DNA from: Mesorhizobium sp. B2-8-5
GTDB taxonomy: Bacteria; Pseudomonadota; Alphaproteobacteria; Rhizobiales; Rhizobiaceae
Direction of reading: 5' to 3'
Length of the DNA: 64,000 nucleotides
NCBI RefSeq assembly: GCF_006440675.2
Contig: NZ_CP083951.1
Location: forward strand, 6,109,501 to 6,173,500
Part shown: one piece after another, positions 1-9,199 of the stretch
Layout: each line of letters starts with the position of its first letter
Position numbering within the stretch: position 1 is the stretch's first letter
Made by a program: the position numbers and the translations under genes
The notes under the pieces: generated by a model
What the model was told of the DNA's origin: nothing
What the model saw: the letters and a program-made list of their open reading frames with translations, nothing else
Databases searched by the model: none

Positions 1-1396
1 GGCCGAGCGGGCGCGTCACCGGCGGCTCGGCGCGCGCAAGGCAGCCTACGCGCTCGCAAAGCCGGCAGGCGGGGCCTACCGGCGTGGCGAAGCCTTGCCC
101 GGACTTGCCGGCGGCTCCGGCCGGCAGCGCCGCGCCGTAGACGATCTCGTCTCGGAAGCCGATATCGCAGCCGAGCAAGAGCGCGGTGCGACGCGGCCGT
201 TCGGAGAAGGCGCCTTGTGGACCTTCCAGCGTGCGGGCGATGCACAGGAACTCGGCGCCATCGGGCATTTCCAGCGCCTCGACCAGGATCTGGCCCGGCT
301 GCGAGAAGGCCGCATGGACCGGAAGCTTGGGGCAGCCGCCGCCGAAGCGGCTCTGCGGGTAGCCCTGGCTGCCGGCCTTGCGGAAGCGGTTCCCTGCATT
401 GTCGACTTCCAGCATGAAGAACGGCACGCCCGATGCGCCCTGCCGCTGCAGCATGGTCAGTCGGTTGGCCGCCTGTTCGAAAGAGACGCCGAAGCGGGAA
501 CGCAAGACGTCGATGTCGTAGCGCGCGCGAACGGCCGCCGCATGGAAAGCCTGATAGGGCATCATCAGCGCATGCGCGGCATAGCGGCCGAGCTCGAAGC
601 GGGCGAGCCGCCGGGCCTCGTCGGTGCCGAGCTTCAGCGCCTGGAGCTCGCCCGCGATGGCCACCGACATGCGCATCAGGCTCGCCTCCATGGCGATTTC
701 GCGCAGCTGGTCGAAAGGCGACAGCCGCTCGGAGAGGAACAGGCGCTGCGAATGGCGGTCGTAACGGCGGCGCCAGTTGGGCATGGTGGCGACCGGCAGC
801 ACCTTGACGACGATGCCATGCTCGCGCCTCAGCCAGGCCTTGAGCGCGCCGGACAGGTCGTCGCCGGGTTCGAGCACCGATGTGAAAGCTTCCGCCTCCT
901 CCTCCAACGAAGCGAAGTGGTTCGGCCGGCGCTCGAACACTTCGTGGACTTCATCGGCAGGCAGGCGCGTGCCGGACAGCGCGGTTGCCCTGCCCTCCTT
1001 GGCCAGAAGCTGGTTGAGGTCGGACAGGCGCTCAGCCTGTTCGCGGTAGGCGCGAAACAGTTTTACCATCGCCGCCGAGGCGTTCGGCGCGGTCTCGGCG
1101 AGATCGATCAGTTCCTGATCGCCAGGCAGTTCGCCGGCAAGAAGCGGATCGCTGAACGCTTCGCGCAACGCCGCGATCGAGCCTTGCGTCTCTCCTTGCA
1201 ATTCATGCGGATCGACCTTGTAGACGGAGGCCAGCTTGAGAATGAGCTGCACCGTCAGCGGGCGCTGGTTGCGCTCGATCAGGTTGAGGTAGGACGGCGA
1301 GATGCCCAGTCCCTCGGCCATCGCCGTCTGGGTCAGGCCTCTGGCGTTGCGCAGCCGGCGCAGCCGCGGACCGGCGAAGATCTTCTGGTCGGCCAT
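1..1396 (-). CDS. ScfR/RamB-like XRE-family regulator (DUF2083 type), truncated by window edge
   Basis: Probable acyl-CoA or acetate responsive transcriptional regulator. The reading frame is open from the ATG at 1396 to base 1 (465 codons). It begins with a Cro/C1-type helix-turn-helix (residues about 8-65, with GLTQTAMAEGLGISPSYLNL). The middle matches the IrrE-like/DUF2083 architecture. The last visible residues carry the cysteine pattern CRLCERVGC followed by LARAEPP, typical of the C-terminus of short-chain fatty acyl regulators, so only a few residues are probably missing. An in-frame ATG at 1405 is an alternative start. The gene is divergent from aceA, the arrangement expected for a glyoxylate-bypass regulator (RamB in corynebacteria plays that role). 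Family assignment is strong; direct control of aceA is inferred from position. Confidence 0.85.
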   Translation of the reverse strand, partial: MADQKIFAGPRLRRLRNARGLTQTAMAEGLGISPSYLNLIERNQRPLTVQLILKLASVYKVDPHELQGETQGSIAALREAFSDPLLAGELPGDQELIDLAETAPNASAAMVKLFRAYREQAERLSDLNQLLAKEGRATALSGTRLPADEVHEVFERRPNHFASLEEEAEAFTSVLEPGDDLSGALKAWLRREHGIVVKVLPVATMPNWRRRYDRHSQRLFLSERLSPFDQLREIAMEASLMRMSVAIAGELQALKLGTDEARRLARFELGRYAAHALMMPYQAFHAAAVRARYDIDVLRSRFGVSFEQAANRLTMLQRQGASGVPFFMLEVDNAGNRFRKAGSQGYPQSRFGGGCPKLPVHAAFSQPGQILVEALEMPDGAEFLCIARTLEGPQGAFSERPRRTALLLGCDIGFRDEIVYGAALPAGAAGKSGQGFATPVGPACRLCERVGCLARAEPPVTRPLG

Positions 1397-1415
1397 CCAT
1401 GCCATCCTTGACAAG

Positions 1416-1483
1416 AATTTACAAAGATATCGAGTCCGGCGTCCATTACGCCTTTTTACAATCGTGACAAATTTACAGAGATA
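1416..1483. promoter_or_regulatory. Candidate operator repeats between the ScfR-like gene and aceA
   Basis: Two 14-base direct repeats differ at one base: AATTTACAAAGATA at 1416-1429 and AATTTACAGAGATA at 1470-1483, 54 bp apart (about five helical turns). A third TTTACAA lies at 1455-1461. They sit in the only gap between the divergent regulator and aceA. The reverse complement, TTTGTAAATT, is loosely similar to RamB-type sites. Operator function is inferred. Confidence 0.45.
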
Positions 1484-1646
1484 GCCTGTCAATGACAACA
1501 CAGCTTTTCCTTTATTTTCAGTGCCGAGCGGTGGTTTTTCTGGGCGCTTTTCGCGCTGCAATGTAAACGATGTCACACGTAGACATCGCAAGGCTATAGG
1601 ATTGCGATGTCGCGCTGAAGCAGTTCCAAACGATCCGGAGTGACCA

Positions 1647-2936
<1,290 letters not shown>

Positions 2937-2990
2937 CGGATAGCAACCAGAGGAAATGCCCGCAGGGCATCTACATCGAGGAGAAGAGCA

Positions 2991-3233
2991 ATGGCATCGA
3001 TAAGCCGTGTCAAGGAAAGGGCAGAAGAACAATCGAGCGCGATGAGCGTCGACCAGCAGGCGACGATCCGCATGCTCGCCAACGATCTGCACCGACTCAA
3101 CCAGTCGGTCATGAAGGCAGTCGAGGCCGGTGTCTCGGTGGAACTGGTCCGCTCGGCCAGGCACCATGGCGGCGACGGCAACTGGGGAGACCTTTTGATC
3201 CCGGTGATCGTTACCCAGCAGAGCCACACTTGA
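2991..3233 (+). CDS. Small conserved hypothetical protein downstream of aceA
   Basis: An 80-residue, mostly helical protein with no signal peptide or membrane segment. A good ribosome site (GAGGAGAAG, about 2980-2988) precedes the ATG. The segment QATIRMLANDLHRLNQSVMKAVEAGVSVELVR looks like one amphipathic helix-turn-helix hairpin rather than an enzyme; it is quoted here only as the region of residues 20-51. It lies between aceA and a strong terminator, so it is likely the last gene of an aceA transcript. I do not recognise a function. Confidence 0.7.
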   Translation: MASISRVKERAEEQSSAMSVDQQATIRMLANDLHRLNQSVMKAVEAGVSVELVRSARHHGGDGNWGDLLIPVIVTQQSHT

Positions 3234-3253
3234 CGTAACGTCAACAGTCTCGG

Positions 3254-3301
3254 CGATAGTCTCCCGCGCGCTATACGTTCGGGAGACTATCGTCTTTTTT
3301 C
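3254..3301 (+). terminator. Rho-independent terminator of the aceA transcript
   Basis: Perfect 13-bp arms CGATAGTCTCCCG (3254-3266) and CGGGAGACTATCG (3280-3292) with a 13-base loop, followed by TCTTTTTTC. This is a textbook intrinsic terminator 20 bases after the small ORF. Confidence 0.93.
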
Positions 3302-3457
3302 GGTTTGCCTTCACCGTCAAGTGGTACGACTTGCTCTGAATCTCGGATTTCTTGCTATATTTTCGACCTCGATCGTTTCAGCTTGACACCGGCCGCGATC
3401 TCACCCAATTGTGCCTCAGGTTTCAACCCTGCATTGAACCAGAGTGTCAGCCCGCCG

Positions 3458-3907
3458 ATGTGTCCCCCCGACCGTGACGACCACTCCGAAAAACGCTCGA
3501 AACCGGCAGCCCGGACAGGCGTGATCGCTGCGGATTTTTCCAAAGTGCTCGTCGTCGGAAAATCGTCGATCAATCGCGTCGTGGTGTCGAAAATCGTCGA
3601 GAAATCGGGACTGAAGCCGATCTCGGAACCGCCCGAGGCCGCCGAGAAGACGCTGACCGGCCAACTGCCCGGCGCCGTCATCCTGGACGGCGGCCCGGAC
3701 AATAAGGATTGCGACCGGCTGATGTCGGCCATCGACGCGCTGCGGCGCGCCTCCGGCAAGCCGTTGCCCGCAGTGATCCTGCTTTCAACCCGAAGTGGCA
3801 CGCCGGAAAGTCTCGGCCTGTCGAGCGTGATCGATGCGGTGGTTGCCAAGCCGATTACGCCCGAGAGGCTGCAACCGGTGGTCGATCGCCTGGTCGGGCG
3901 CGGCTAA
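3458..3907 (+). CDS. Atypical receiver-domain protein
   Basis: A 149-residue protein whose C-terminal 120 residues follow the CheY-like pattern: beta-strand KVLVVGKSSINRVVV, then AVILDGG (candidate phospho-Asp), then VILLST and VVAKP (conserved Thr/Ser and Lys). The acidic pair that normally follows strand 1 is replaced by GKSS, so magnesium binding may be impaired. The frame extends upstream to 3305, but that segment is low-complexity and reads through the preceding intergenic DNA; I chose the ATG at 3458. No output domain is present. It stands alone, convergent with the HAD gene, with no histidine kinase nearby. Confidence 0.75.
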   Translation: MCPPDRDDHSEKRSKPAARTGVIAADFSKVLVVGKSSINRVVVSKIVEKSGLKPISEPPEAAEKTLTGQLPGAVILDGGPDNKDCDRLMSAIDALRRASGKPLPAVILLSTRSGTPESLGLSSVIDAVVAKPITPERLQPVVDRLVGRG

Positions 3908-3924
3908 GGCCCCCCTAAAGCTGG

Positions 3925-4638
3925 TCAGCCTGCAGCGGCGATGCCTTCGATCAGCGCGGGCAGTTCGCTCAGGTCAGCGATCTGCCGGAAACGCGGCGCC
4001 GCGACCGGCGCTTCGGCGTGCTCGGCCGCCCAGGTCAAATCGTGCGGGACATAGATGCCCCAACCGCCCGCGTCGATGGCCGGGATGACGTCCGACTTCA
4101 ACGAGTTGCCGACCATCATGCTCCTTTGCGGTCCGTCGCCATGGCGGCTGAAGATGCGGGCATAGGTGGCGGCGCTCTTGTCGCTGACGATCTCGACGGC
4201 GTCGAAAAGCTCGCCCAGTCCCGATTGCGCAAGCTTGCGCTCCTGATCCATGAGGTCGCCCTTGGTGATCAGCACCAGACGATAGCTGCCGGCGAGCTTC
4301 TCCACCGTCTCGCGCGCATGCGGCAGCGGCTCGATCGGGTGGCTGAGCATGTCGCGGCCGGCAGCCAGGATTTCCGCGATCGTCGAGGCCGGAACGCGGC
4401 CTTCGGTAACCTCGATCGCCGTCTCGATCATAGACAGCATGAAGCTCTTTATGCCGAAGCCATAGACGCCGAGATTGCGCTTTGCGGCTTCAAGCAGGTT
4501 CGCGGAAATCCGGCTTGCATCGCCGTGCTCGGCAAGCATGGCGATGAAGCGCTGTTCGGTCATGCGGAAGAACTGCTCGTTCTGCCACAACGTGTCGTCG
4601 GCATCGAAACCGATTGTGGTAAGAGCGGACATTGTCAC
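3925..4638 (-). CDS. HAD-family hydrolase
   Basis: A 237-residue haloacid dehalogenase superfamily phosphatase-like protein. Motif I is GFDADDTLW (Asp12 nucleophile, Asp14), motif II is VLITKGD, and motif III/IV lies in SMMVGNSLKSDVIPAIDAG. The helical cap lies between motifs I and II. It is probably a small-metabolite phosphatase; the substrate cannot be told. ATG at 4638 or the in-frame ATG two codons later could be used. It is convergent with the receiver gene and divergent from the glutamine synthetase-like gene; the 233 bp between 4639 and 4871 show no further gene. Confidence 0.9.
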   Translation of the reverse strand: MTMSALTTIGFDADDTLWQNEQFFRMTEQRFIAMLAEHGDASRISANLLEAAKRNLGVYGFGIKSFMLSMIETAIEVTEGRVPASTIAEILAAGRDMLSHPIEPLPHARETVEKLAGSYRLVLITKGDLMDQERKLAQSGLGELFDAVEIVSDKSAATYARIFSRHGDGPQRSMMVGNSLKSDVIPAIDAGGWGIYVPHDLTWAAEHAEAPVAAPRFRQIADLSELPALIEGIAAAG

Positions 4639-4871
4639 GTCATCCTCCTCACGAACGCGTGGTGTAGACGCGTTTGCCGGGCACTGCTAGCTCTAGCTGG
4701 GGTGCATGCTGAATTCGTGGAAAGGCGAGCTGGAGCGTATCCTGGAAAGCTCCCAGGACAGCGATCCGATCCAGCTCGTCATGGCGCTTCGAGAACTCGC
4801 GTAAACCGCCTCCCCTTCCCTTTCCCCGTAGCGCCCGGCTATAGTTCGAAATCCGCAACACAATCTGGTGA

Positions 4872-6308
4872 ATGATGCCGCCTGAAAAAAAGGAAGTCCG
4901 TCCGTCAAGCCGGGGGGGACGCGCCCGCACGCCTGCATTCCTGAAAAACCAGCGTGGTGTGAAGAACTGGAAGGAAGCCAGCGCCTGGCTCGAATGGCGC
5001 GGCATCGAGGACATCGAGTGCATCACGCCCGATCAGGCGGGCGTCGCCCGCGGCAAGATGATGCCGTCCAAGAAATTCACTTCCAACACCTCGCTGGCGC
5101 TGCCTTCGGCCGTGTTCATGACGACGATCTCCGGCGGCTATCCCGAGGACGGCAACGGCTTCCATTATCCCGAGGACGACGGCGACCTGAAGCTGCTGCC
5201 CGATCTTTCGACGCTGACCGTCGTGCCTTGGGAAGAGGATCCGACGGCCGCGGTCATCTGCGATCTCGTTCACCAGGACGGCCGCTCGGTCGAGTTCACG
5301 CCCCGCAACGTGCTGAAGCGCGTGCTGGCCGCCTATGACGAGCGCGGGTTGAGACCGGTGGTGGCGCCCGAGATCGAATTCTACCTGGTGCGCAAGAACC
5401 CCGATCCGGACTACCCGCTGACGCCGCCGGTCGGACGTTCGGGACGGCCGATCGGCGGCGGCGCCGGCTATTCGATCGCCGGCGTCAACGAATTCGACGA
5501 ACTGATCGACGACATCTACCATTTCTCGGAACGGCAAGGCCTGGAGATCGACACGCTGATCCATGAGGAAGGCGCCGGCCAGCTCGAGATCAATCTGCGC
5601 CACGGCAATCCGATCGAGCTCGCCGACCAGGTCTTCATGTTCAAGCGCACCATCCGCGAGGCGGCGCTGAAGCACGAGATCTATGCCACCTTCATGGCAA
5701 AGCCGATCCAGGGGCAGCCGGGCTCGGCCATGCATATCCACCAGTCGGTCGTCGACAAGAAGACCGGCAGGAACATCTTTTCGGCCGAGGACGGCTCGGA
5801 GACCGATGCGTTCTTCCACTTCATCGGCGGCATGCAGAAGCATGTGCCGAACGCGCTGGTGATGTTCGCGCCTTACGTCAATTCCTATCGCCGGCTGACG
5901 CAGCAGGCTTCGGCGCCGGTCAACAACAAATGGGGCTACGACAACCGCACCACCGCCTTCCGCGTGCCGCGCTCGGATCCGGCGGCGCGACGCGTTGAAA
6001 ACCGCATCCCGTCCTCCGACGCCAACCCCTATCTGGCGCTGGCGGCCTCGCTTGCATGCGGGCTGGTCGGCATGAGCAACAAGATCAAGGCGGAACCGCC
6101 GGTGCTGACGACCGCCAACGCGGATGAAATCGACCTGCCGCGTGGCCTTCTGGAGGCCGTCGGCCTGTTCGAGGACGATAAGGAGCTCGGCGCCATCCTG
6201 GGCAAATCCTTCGCCGCCACCTACACCGCGATAAAGCGCGCCGAGTTCGAGACCTTCATGGAAGTGATCAGCCCGTGGGAGCGGGAGTATCTGCTGCTGA
6301 ATGTGTAA
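4872..6308 (+). CDS. Glutamine synthetase family protein, gamma-glutamylputrescine synthetase type
   Basis: ATP-dependent amide ligase, probably joining glutamate to putrescine or another amine. The 478-residue protein has glutamine synthetase catalytic motifs: EIEFYLV, HEEGAGQLEINL, GSAMHIHQS, and the C-terminal NRTTAFRVP and RVENRIPSSDANPYLA. It lacks the C-terminal adenylylation tyrosine region of classical GlnA and resembles PuuA. An FAD-dependent oxidase follows in the same direction, as in polyamine catabolism operons, although a four-helix-bundle gene separates them. The start is one of two adjacent ATGs (4872 or 4875) and no strong ribosome site is visible. Confidence 0.9.
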   Translation: MMPPEKKEVRPSSRGGRARTPAFLKNQRGVKNWKEASAWLEWRGIEDIECITPDQAGVARGKMMPSKKFTSNTSLALPSAVFMTTISGGYPEDGNGFHYPEDDGDLKLLPDLSTLTVVPWEEDPTAAVICDLVHQDGRSVEFTPRNVLKRVLAAYDERGLRPVVAPEIEFYLVRKNPDPDYPLTPPVGRSGRPIGGGAGYSIAGVNEFDELIDDIYHFSERQGLEIDTLIHEEGAGQLEINLRHGNPIELADQVFMFKRTIREAALKHEIYATFMAKPIQGQPGSAMHIHQSVVDKKTGRNIFSAEDGSETDAFFHFIGGMQKHVPNALVMFAPYVNSYRRLTQQASAPVNNKWGYDNRTTAFRVPRSDPAARRVENRIPSSDANPYLALAASLACGLVGMSNKIKAEPPVLTTANADEIDLPRGLLEAVGLFEDDKELGAILGKSFAATYTAIKRAEFETFMEVISPWEREYLLLNV

Positions 6309-6310
6309 AG

Positions 6311-6350
6311 GCAGTAGGGGAGTAAGGCAGTAGGGCAGTAGGGCAGTAGG
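6311..6350. repeat. Octamer array, left flank of the four-helix-bundle cassette
   Basis: Five 8-base units read GCAGTAGG, GGAGTAAG (degenerate), then GCAGTAGG three times. The array starts two bases after the stop codon of the upstream gene. Its last GGs plus the next bases form AGGGGA, which serves as the ribosome site of the four-helix gene. Inverted copies lie at 6725-6756. Confidence 0.9.
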
Positions 6351-6355
6351 GGACG

Positions 6356-6721
6356 ATGGCGAAGATCGAATCGTATAGAGATTTGGTCGTCTGGCAGCAG
6401 GCTATGGACCTCGCAGTTTCAATCTATGAAACGACACAAGCCTGGCCGAAGGAAGAGCTCTATGGATTGACAACCCAGCTACGCAGGGCAGCCGCTTCCG
6501 TGCCCGCCAACATCGCCGAGGGCTATGGACGAGAAAGCCGAGCTTCCTACCAACAGTTTCTTAGAATTGCACAGGGATCGCTTAAAGAGTTGGAAACTCA
6601 CTTATTGATCGCGCAGCGCGTCGAAATCACCTCCAACGAAGCAGCCCAACAATTGATGACGCGCAGTGAGAGCGTTGGGATACTCTTGAGGCTTCTGATC
6701 CGTAAATTGTCGCCCGAGTAG
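6356..6721 (+). CDS. Four helix bundle protein (S23 / 23S rRNA intervening-sequence family)
   Basis: A 121-residue all-helical protein with the family hallmarks YRDLVVWQQAMDLA near the N-terminus and RRAAASVPANIAEGYGR at residues 43-59. The family includes proteins encoded in 23S rRNA intervening sequences and relatives of the Avd accessory protein of diversity-generating retroelements; cellular function is generally unknown. The gene interrupts an amine-catabolism gene pair, is visibly lower in GC than its neighbours (about half G+C in its first 60 bases), and is framed by inverted octamer arrays that abut both of its ends. This suggests lateral arrival as a small cassette. No reverse transcriptase or rRNA is nearby. 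Confidence 0.93.
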   Translation: MAKIESYRDLVVWQQAMDLAVSIYETTQAWPKEELYGLTTQLRRAAASVPANIAEGYGRESRASYQQFLRIAQGSLKELETHLLIAQRVEITSNEAAQQLMTRSESVGILLRLLIRKLSPE

Positions 6722-6724
6722 CGC

Positions 6725-6756
6725 CCTACTGCCCTACTGCCCTACTGCCCTACTGC
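6725..6756. repeat. Octamer array, right flank of the four-helix-bundle cassette
   Basis: Four perfect units of CCTACTGC, the reverse complement of the left-flank unit. They begin three bases after the stop of the four-helix gene and end eight bases before the ATG of the oxidase. RNA from the two arrays could pair over at least 24 bases and hide the ribosome site of the four-helix gene. Confidence 0.92.
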
Positions 6757-6764
6757 CGAGAATC

Positions 6765-8051
6765 ATGTCCTACCAATCCCCCATCTCTCCTGGCCGCTCG
6801 TGGTACGAGGATACGGCCGGGCCTCGGCCCGAATACCCTTCGCTAGATGGTGATCGCCAATGTGACGTCGTCATTATTGGCGGCGGCTTCACTGGCCTCT
6901 CGGCAGCCGCGCATCTCGCCAAAGCCGGCGCGAATGTCGTGCTGATCGAGGCCTATCGCTTCGGCGACGGCGCGTCGGGGCGCAATGGCGGCCAGCTCGG
7001 CACCGGCCAGCGCGCCTGGGCGGAGGAGTTGGAGGCCGAATACGGTCTCTCGCGCGCCAGGGCGCTGTTCGACATGGCGGAAGAAGCCAAAGCACATCTT
7101 CTGGACTTCGCTGCCGCCAACGCCATCGACATCGACTATATGCCGGGTCAGCTTTCGGTGGCGCACAAGCGGCGCTATGTCGACGACTACAAGCGCCACG
7201 CCGAGATCATGGCGAACCGCTTCGGCTACCCGCATGTCAGCTTCATGGACGCGGCGGAGACAGCGGAGCGGCTCGGCTCGACACGCTACTTCGGCGGCGC
7301 CCGCGACATCGGCACCGGACACATCCATCCGCTGAAGCTGGTGATCGGCACGGCGAGAGTGGCTGCGGCCGCCGGCGCGCATCTCTTCGAGCAGACGCCG
7401 TCCACCGGCATCGCTTCCAATGGCGGCAAGGTGACGGTCGCGACGCCCAGGGGCACGATCGCAGCCGACAGATGCCTGATCGGGGTCAATGCCTATGGCG
7501 GCAACCTGGAGCCGGTGAGCGCAGCTCACATCATGCCGATCGGCTCCTTCATCGGCGCGACCGTGCCGCTCGGCGCCGCTTCCAAGGTACTGCCGGGCGG
7601 CGAGTCGGTCGACGATTCCCGCTTCGTGGTGCGCTATTTCCGCAAGTCGAAGGACGGACGGCTCCTGTTCGGCGGCCGCGAGGTCTATGCCGTCAACGAT
7701 CCGAAGGACATCCATATCCACATCCGCAGGCAGATCGCCGAGCTCTACCCGGACCTCAAGGATGTCGAGATCACACATGGCTGGGGCGGCTATGTCGGTA
7801 TCACGGTGCCGAGAAAGCCGTTCGTACGCGAGGTGATGCCGAAGGTGATTTCGATGGGCGGCTATTCCGGCCACGGCGTCATGCTGTCGAACTTCTTCGG
7901 CAAGCTCTATGCCGAGACCGTTGCCGGCAATCGCGACCGCTTGAAATTGATCGAGGATCTGAAAATTCCCGCCTTCCCGGGCGGTCGGCGTTTGCGGGCG
8001 CCGCTCTTGTTCCTGGCGCTGAACTGGTTCGCGCTACGCGACAGGATTTGA
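6765..8051 (+). CDS. FAD-dependent oxidoreductase, gamma-glutamylputrescine oxidase type
   Basis: A 428-residue flavoprotein of the DAO family. The N-terminal dinucleotide fold is VVIIGGGFTGLSAAAHLA (GxGxxG at 39-44), followed by GASGRNGGQ, typical of PuuB/OrdL-like oxidases. The C-terminal GGYSGHGVMLSNFFGK is the second FAD segment. Expected role: oxidation of a gamma-glutamylated amine made by the upstream synthetase. The substrate is inferred only from the pairing. The ATG lies eight bases after the octamer array, so the array has replaced the normal upstream translation region. Confidence 0.9.
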   Translation: MSYQSPISPGRSWYEDTAGPRPEYPSLDGDRQCDVVIIGGGFTGLSAAAHLAKAGANVVLIEAYRFGDGASGRNGGQLGTGQRAWAEELEAEYGLSRARALFDMAEEAKAHLLDFAAANAIDIDYMPGQLSVAHKRRYVDDYKRHAEIMANRFGYPHVSFMDAAETAERLGSTRYFGGARDIGTGHIHPLKLVIGTARVAAAAGAHLFEQTPSTGIASNGGKVTVATPRGTIAADRCLIGVNAYGGNLEPVSAAHIMPIGSFIGATVPLGAASKVLPGGESVDDSRFVVRYFRKSKDGRLLFGGREVYAVNDPKDIHIHIRRQIAELYPDLKDVEITHGWGGYVGITVPRKPFVREVMPKVISMGGYSGHGVMLSNFFGKLYAETVAGNRDRLKLIEDLKIPAFPGGRRLRAPLLFLALNWFALRDRI

Positions 8052-8308
8052 AGCCGGCAGGCCAGCCGAAGCCACCGATTCGAGGCTGGCGGCCTCCACG
8101 CGGCAGGTTGTGGAAGCCTTAACAGGCGCGCAGAATTTCGCAAATTGGCTCACTCATGCCATAATCAGCAGTAAAAGATGCAATTATGGGCGAAAATCCG
8201 GGGATTTCGCGGGCCTGCCCGCAAAGATTTCGGGACCGATGCCGATCGAAGCCAATCGTTACGGCAATGATCGAAAGAACGTCGGCCCGCTTGTTGGAGG
8301 TGGTTTGA

Positions 8309-9199
8309 GTGAACGAGCCCTTCAGTTTCGGCGCGCCGGAACGGCAGCGCTTTACAATGCAGTTCGGCTATAACGTACGGCCATCCTTCTGGCAGAAGGT
8401 ACAGTCGAACGCGCATCTGGTCATTGCAGCGGTCGGCACCGCCGCGCTGCTCGGCGTGGCCGCGGTGGCGCTGTGGCTGTGCGTTCCGGGCAGTGACCGG
8501 CAAGTGACTGCGGCAAATGCCGCGCAGATCGTTCCGACAATTCCGGTGAAGACCACGAAAGTCGCTCCGGCGGCAGCGGCGGTCACTGTGGCGACGGCGC
8601 CGCAGGCCGCGCGCAAGGGGGATGCGGTAACGCCCACGACGGCGGCCCGCGAAGCCAACATTCCGGCCTTGGCATCAAACAACCCTCGCTGGACGGCTTC
8701 CGATGCCAAGACGCCACCTGCCCCGGCCGAGAACCAGCCAGCTCCATTCAAGCAGGCCGCCGACACGGCCCCCGCGCAATCGACCGATACGGCCTTTGCC
8801 GAGGCCGATGCCGAGAACGACGCTTCGGACGCGCTGTCGCAGGTCGCCGGTTCCGCCAGCGATACAGCAGCGGCAGCGAAGAAGCCGGGCGACACGATGG
8901 ACGGCGCCCAAACCGCCGCCATTCCCGAAGCCAAGCCGCAGGTTCCAGATCCGCAGCCGGCAGCGACGGACAGCTCGGCACAGCCTGAGCCGAAAGCTCA
9001 AAGAGCCAGCGCGGCCGCAAACGGGCGCGTCTTGAGGGCTGTGACCATGCGCTCAGGCCCGAAGAAAGGTGCCGCCGCAATCGCCACGGTGCCGGCCAAG
9101 GCATCGGTGCAGGTGATGAATTGTAAGAAATGGTGCGAGATCGTCTATAACGGCAAGCACGGCTGGGTCTACAAAAGCTACATCAAGACCGGCGCATAA
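8309..9199 (+). CDS. Membrane-anchored SH3-domain protein
   Basis: A 296-residue protein with a GTG start preceded by GGAGGTGG. A single transmembrane segment spans residues about 37-59 (LVIAAVGTAALLGVAAVALW). A long Ala/Pro/Thr-rich low-complexity linker follows, then a C-terminal bacterial SH3 domain of about 60 residues (RAVTMRSGPKKGAAAIATV, CEIVYNGKHGWVYKSYI). The layout suggests an inner-membrane protein whose SH3 domain sits in the periplasm, possibly on peptidoglycan. Its last 17 bases overlap the convergent Mur ligase gene. Exact function unknown. Confidence 0.85.
   Translation: MNEPFSFGAPERQRFTMQFGYNVRPSFWQKVQSNAHLVIAAVGTAALLGVAAVALWLCVPGSDRQVTAANAAQIVPTIPVKTTKVAPAAAAVTVATAPQAARKGDAVTPTTAAREANIPALASNNPRWTASDAKTPPAPAENQPAPFKQAADTAPAQSTDTAFAEADAENDASDALSQVAGSASDTAAAAKKPGDTMDGAQTAAIPEAKPQVPDPQPAATDSSAQPEPKAQRASAAANGRVLRAVTMRSGPKKGAAAIATVPAKASVQVMNCKKWCEIVYNGKHGWVYKSYIKTGA

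Noticed and set aside
95..1411. Rightward open frame of 438 codons at the left edge
   Set aside because: The opposite strand encodes an HTH/DUF2083 regulator with recognisable motifs; this frame does not.
3305..3457. N-terminal extension of the receiver protein
   Set aside because: The codons read through intergenic DNA just after the terminator and add a low-complexity segment absent from the domain; a later ATG fits better.
4018..4875. Rightward open frame of 285 codons opposite the HAD gene
   Set aside because: Shadow of the HAD hydrolase, whose motifs are clear on the other strand.
6311..6756. Possible CRISPR array or microsatellite
   Set aside because: The octamers are contiguous with no spacers, occur as inverted arrays around a gene, and no cas gene is near.
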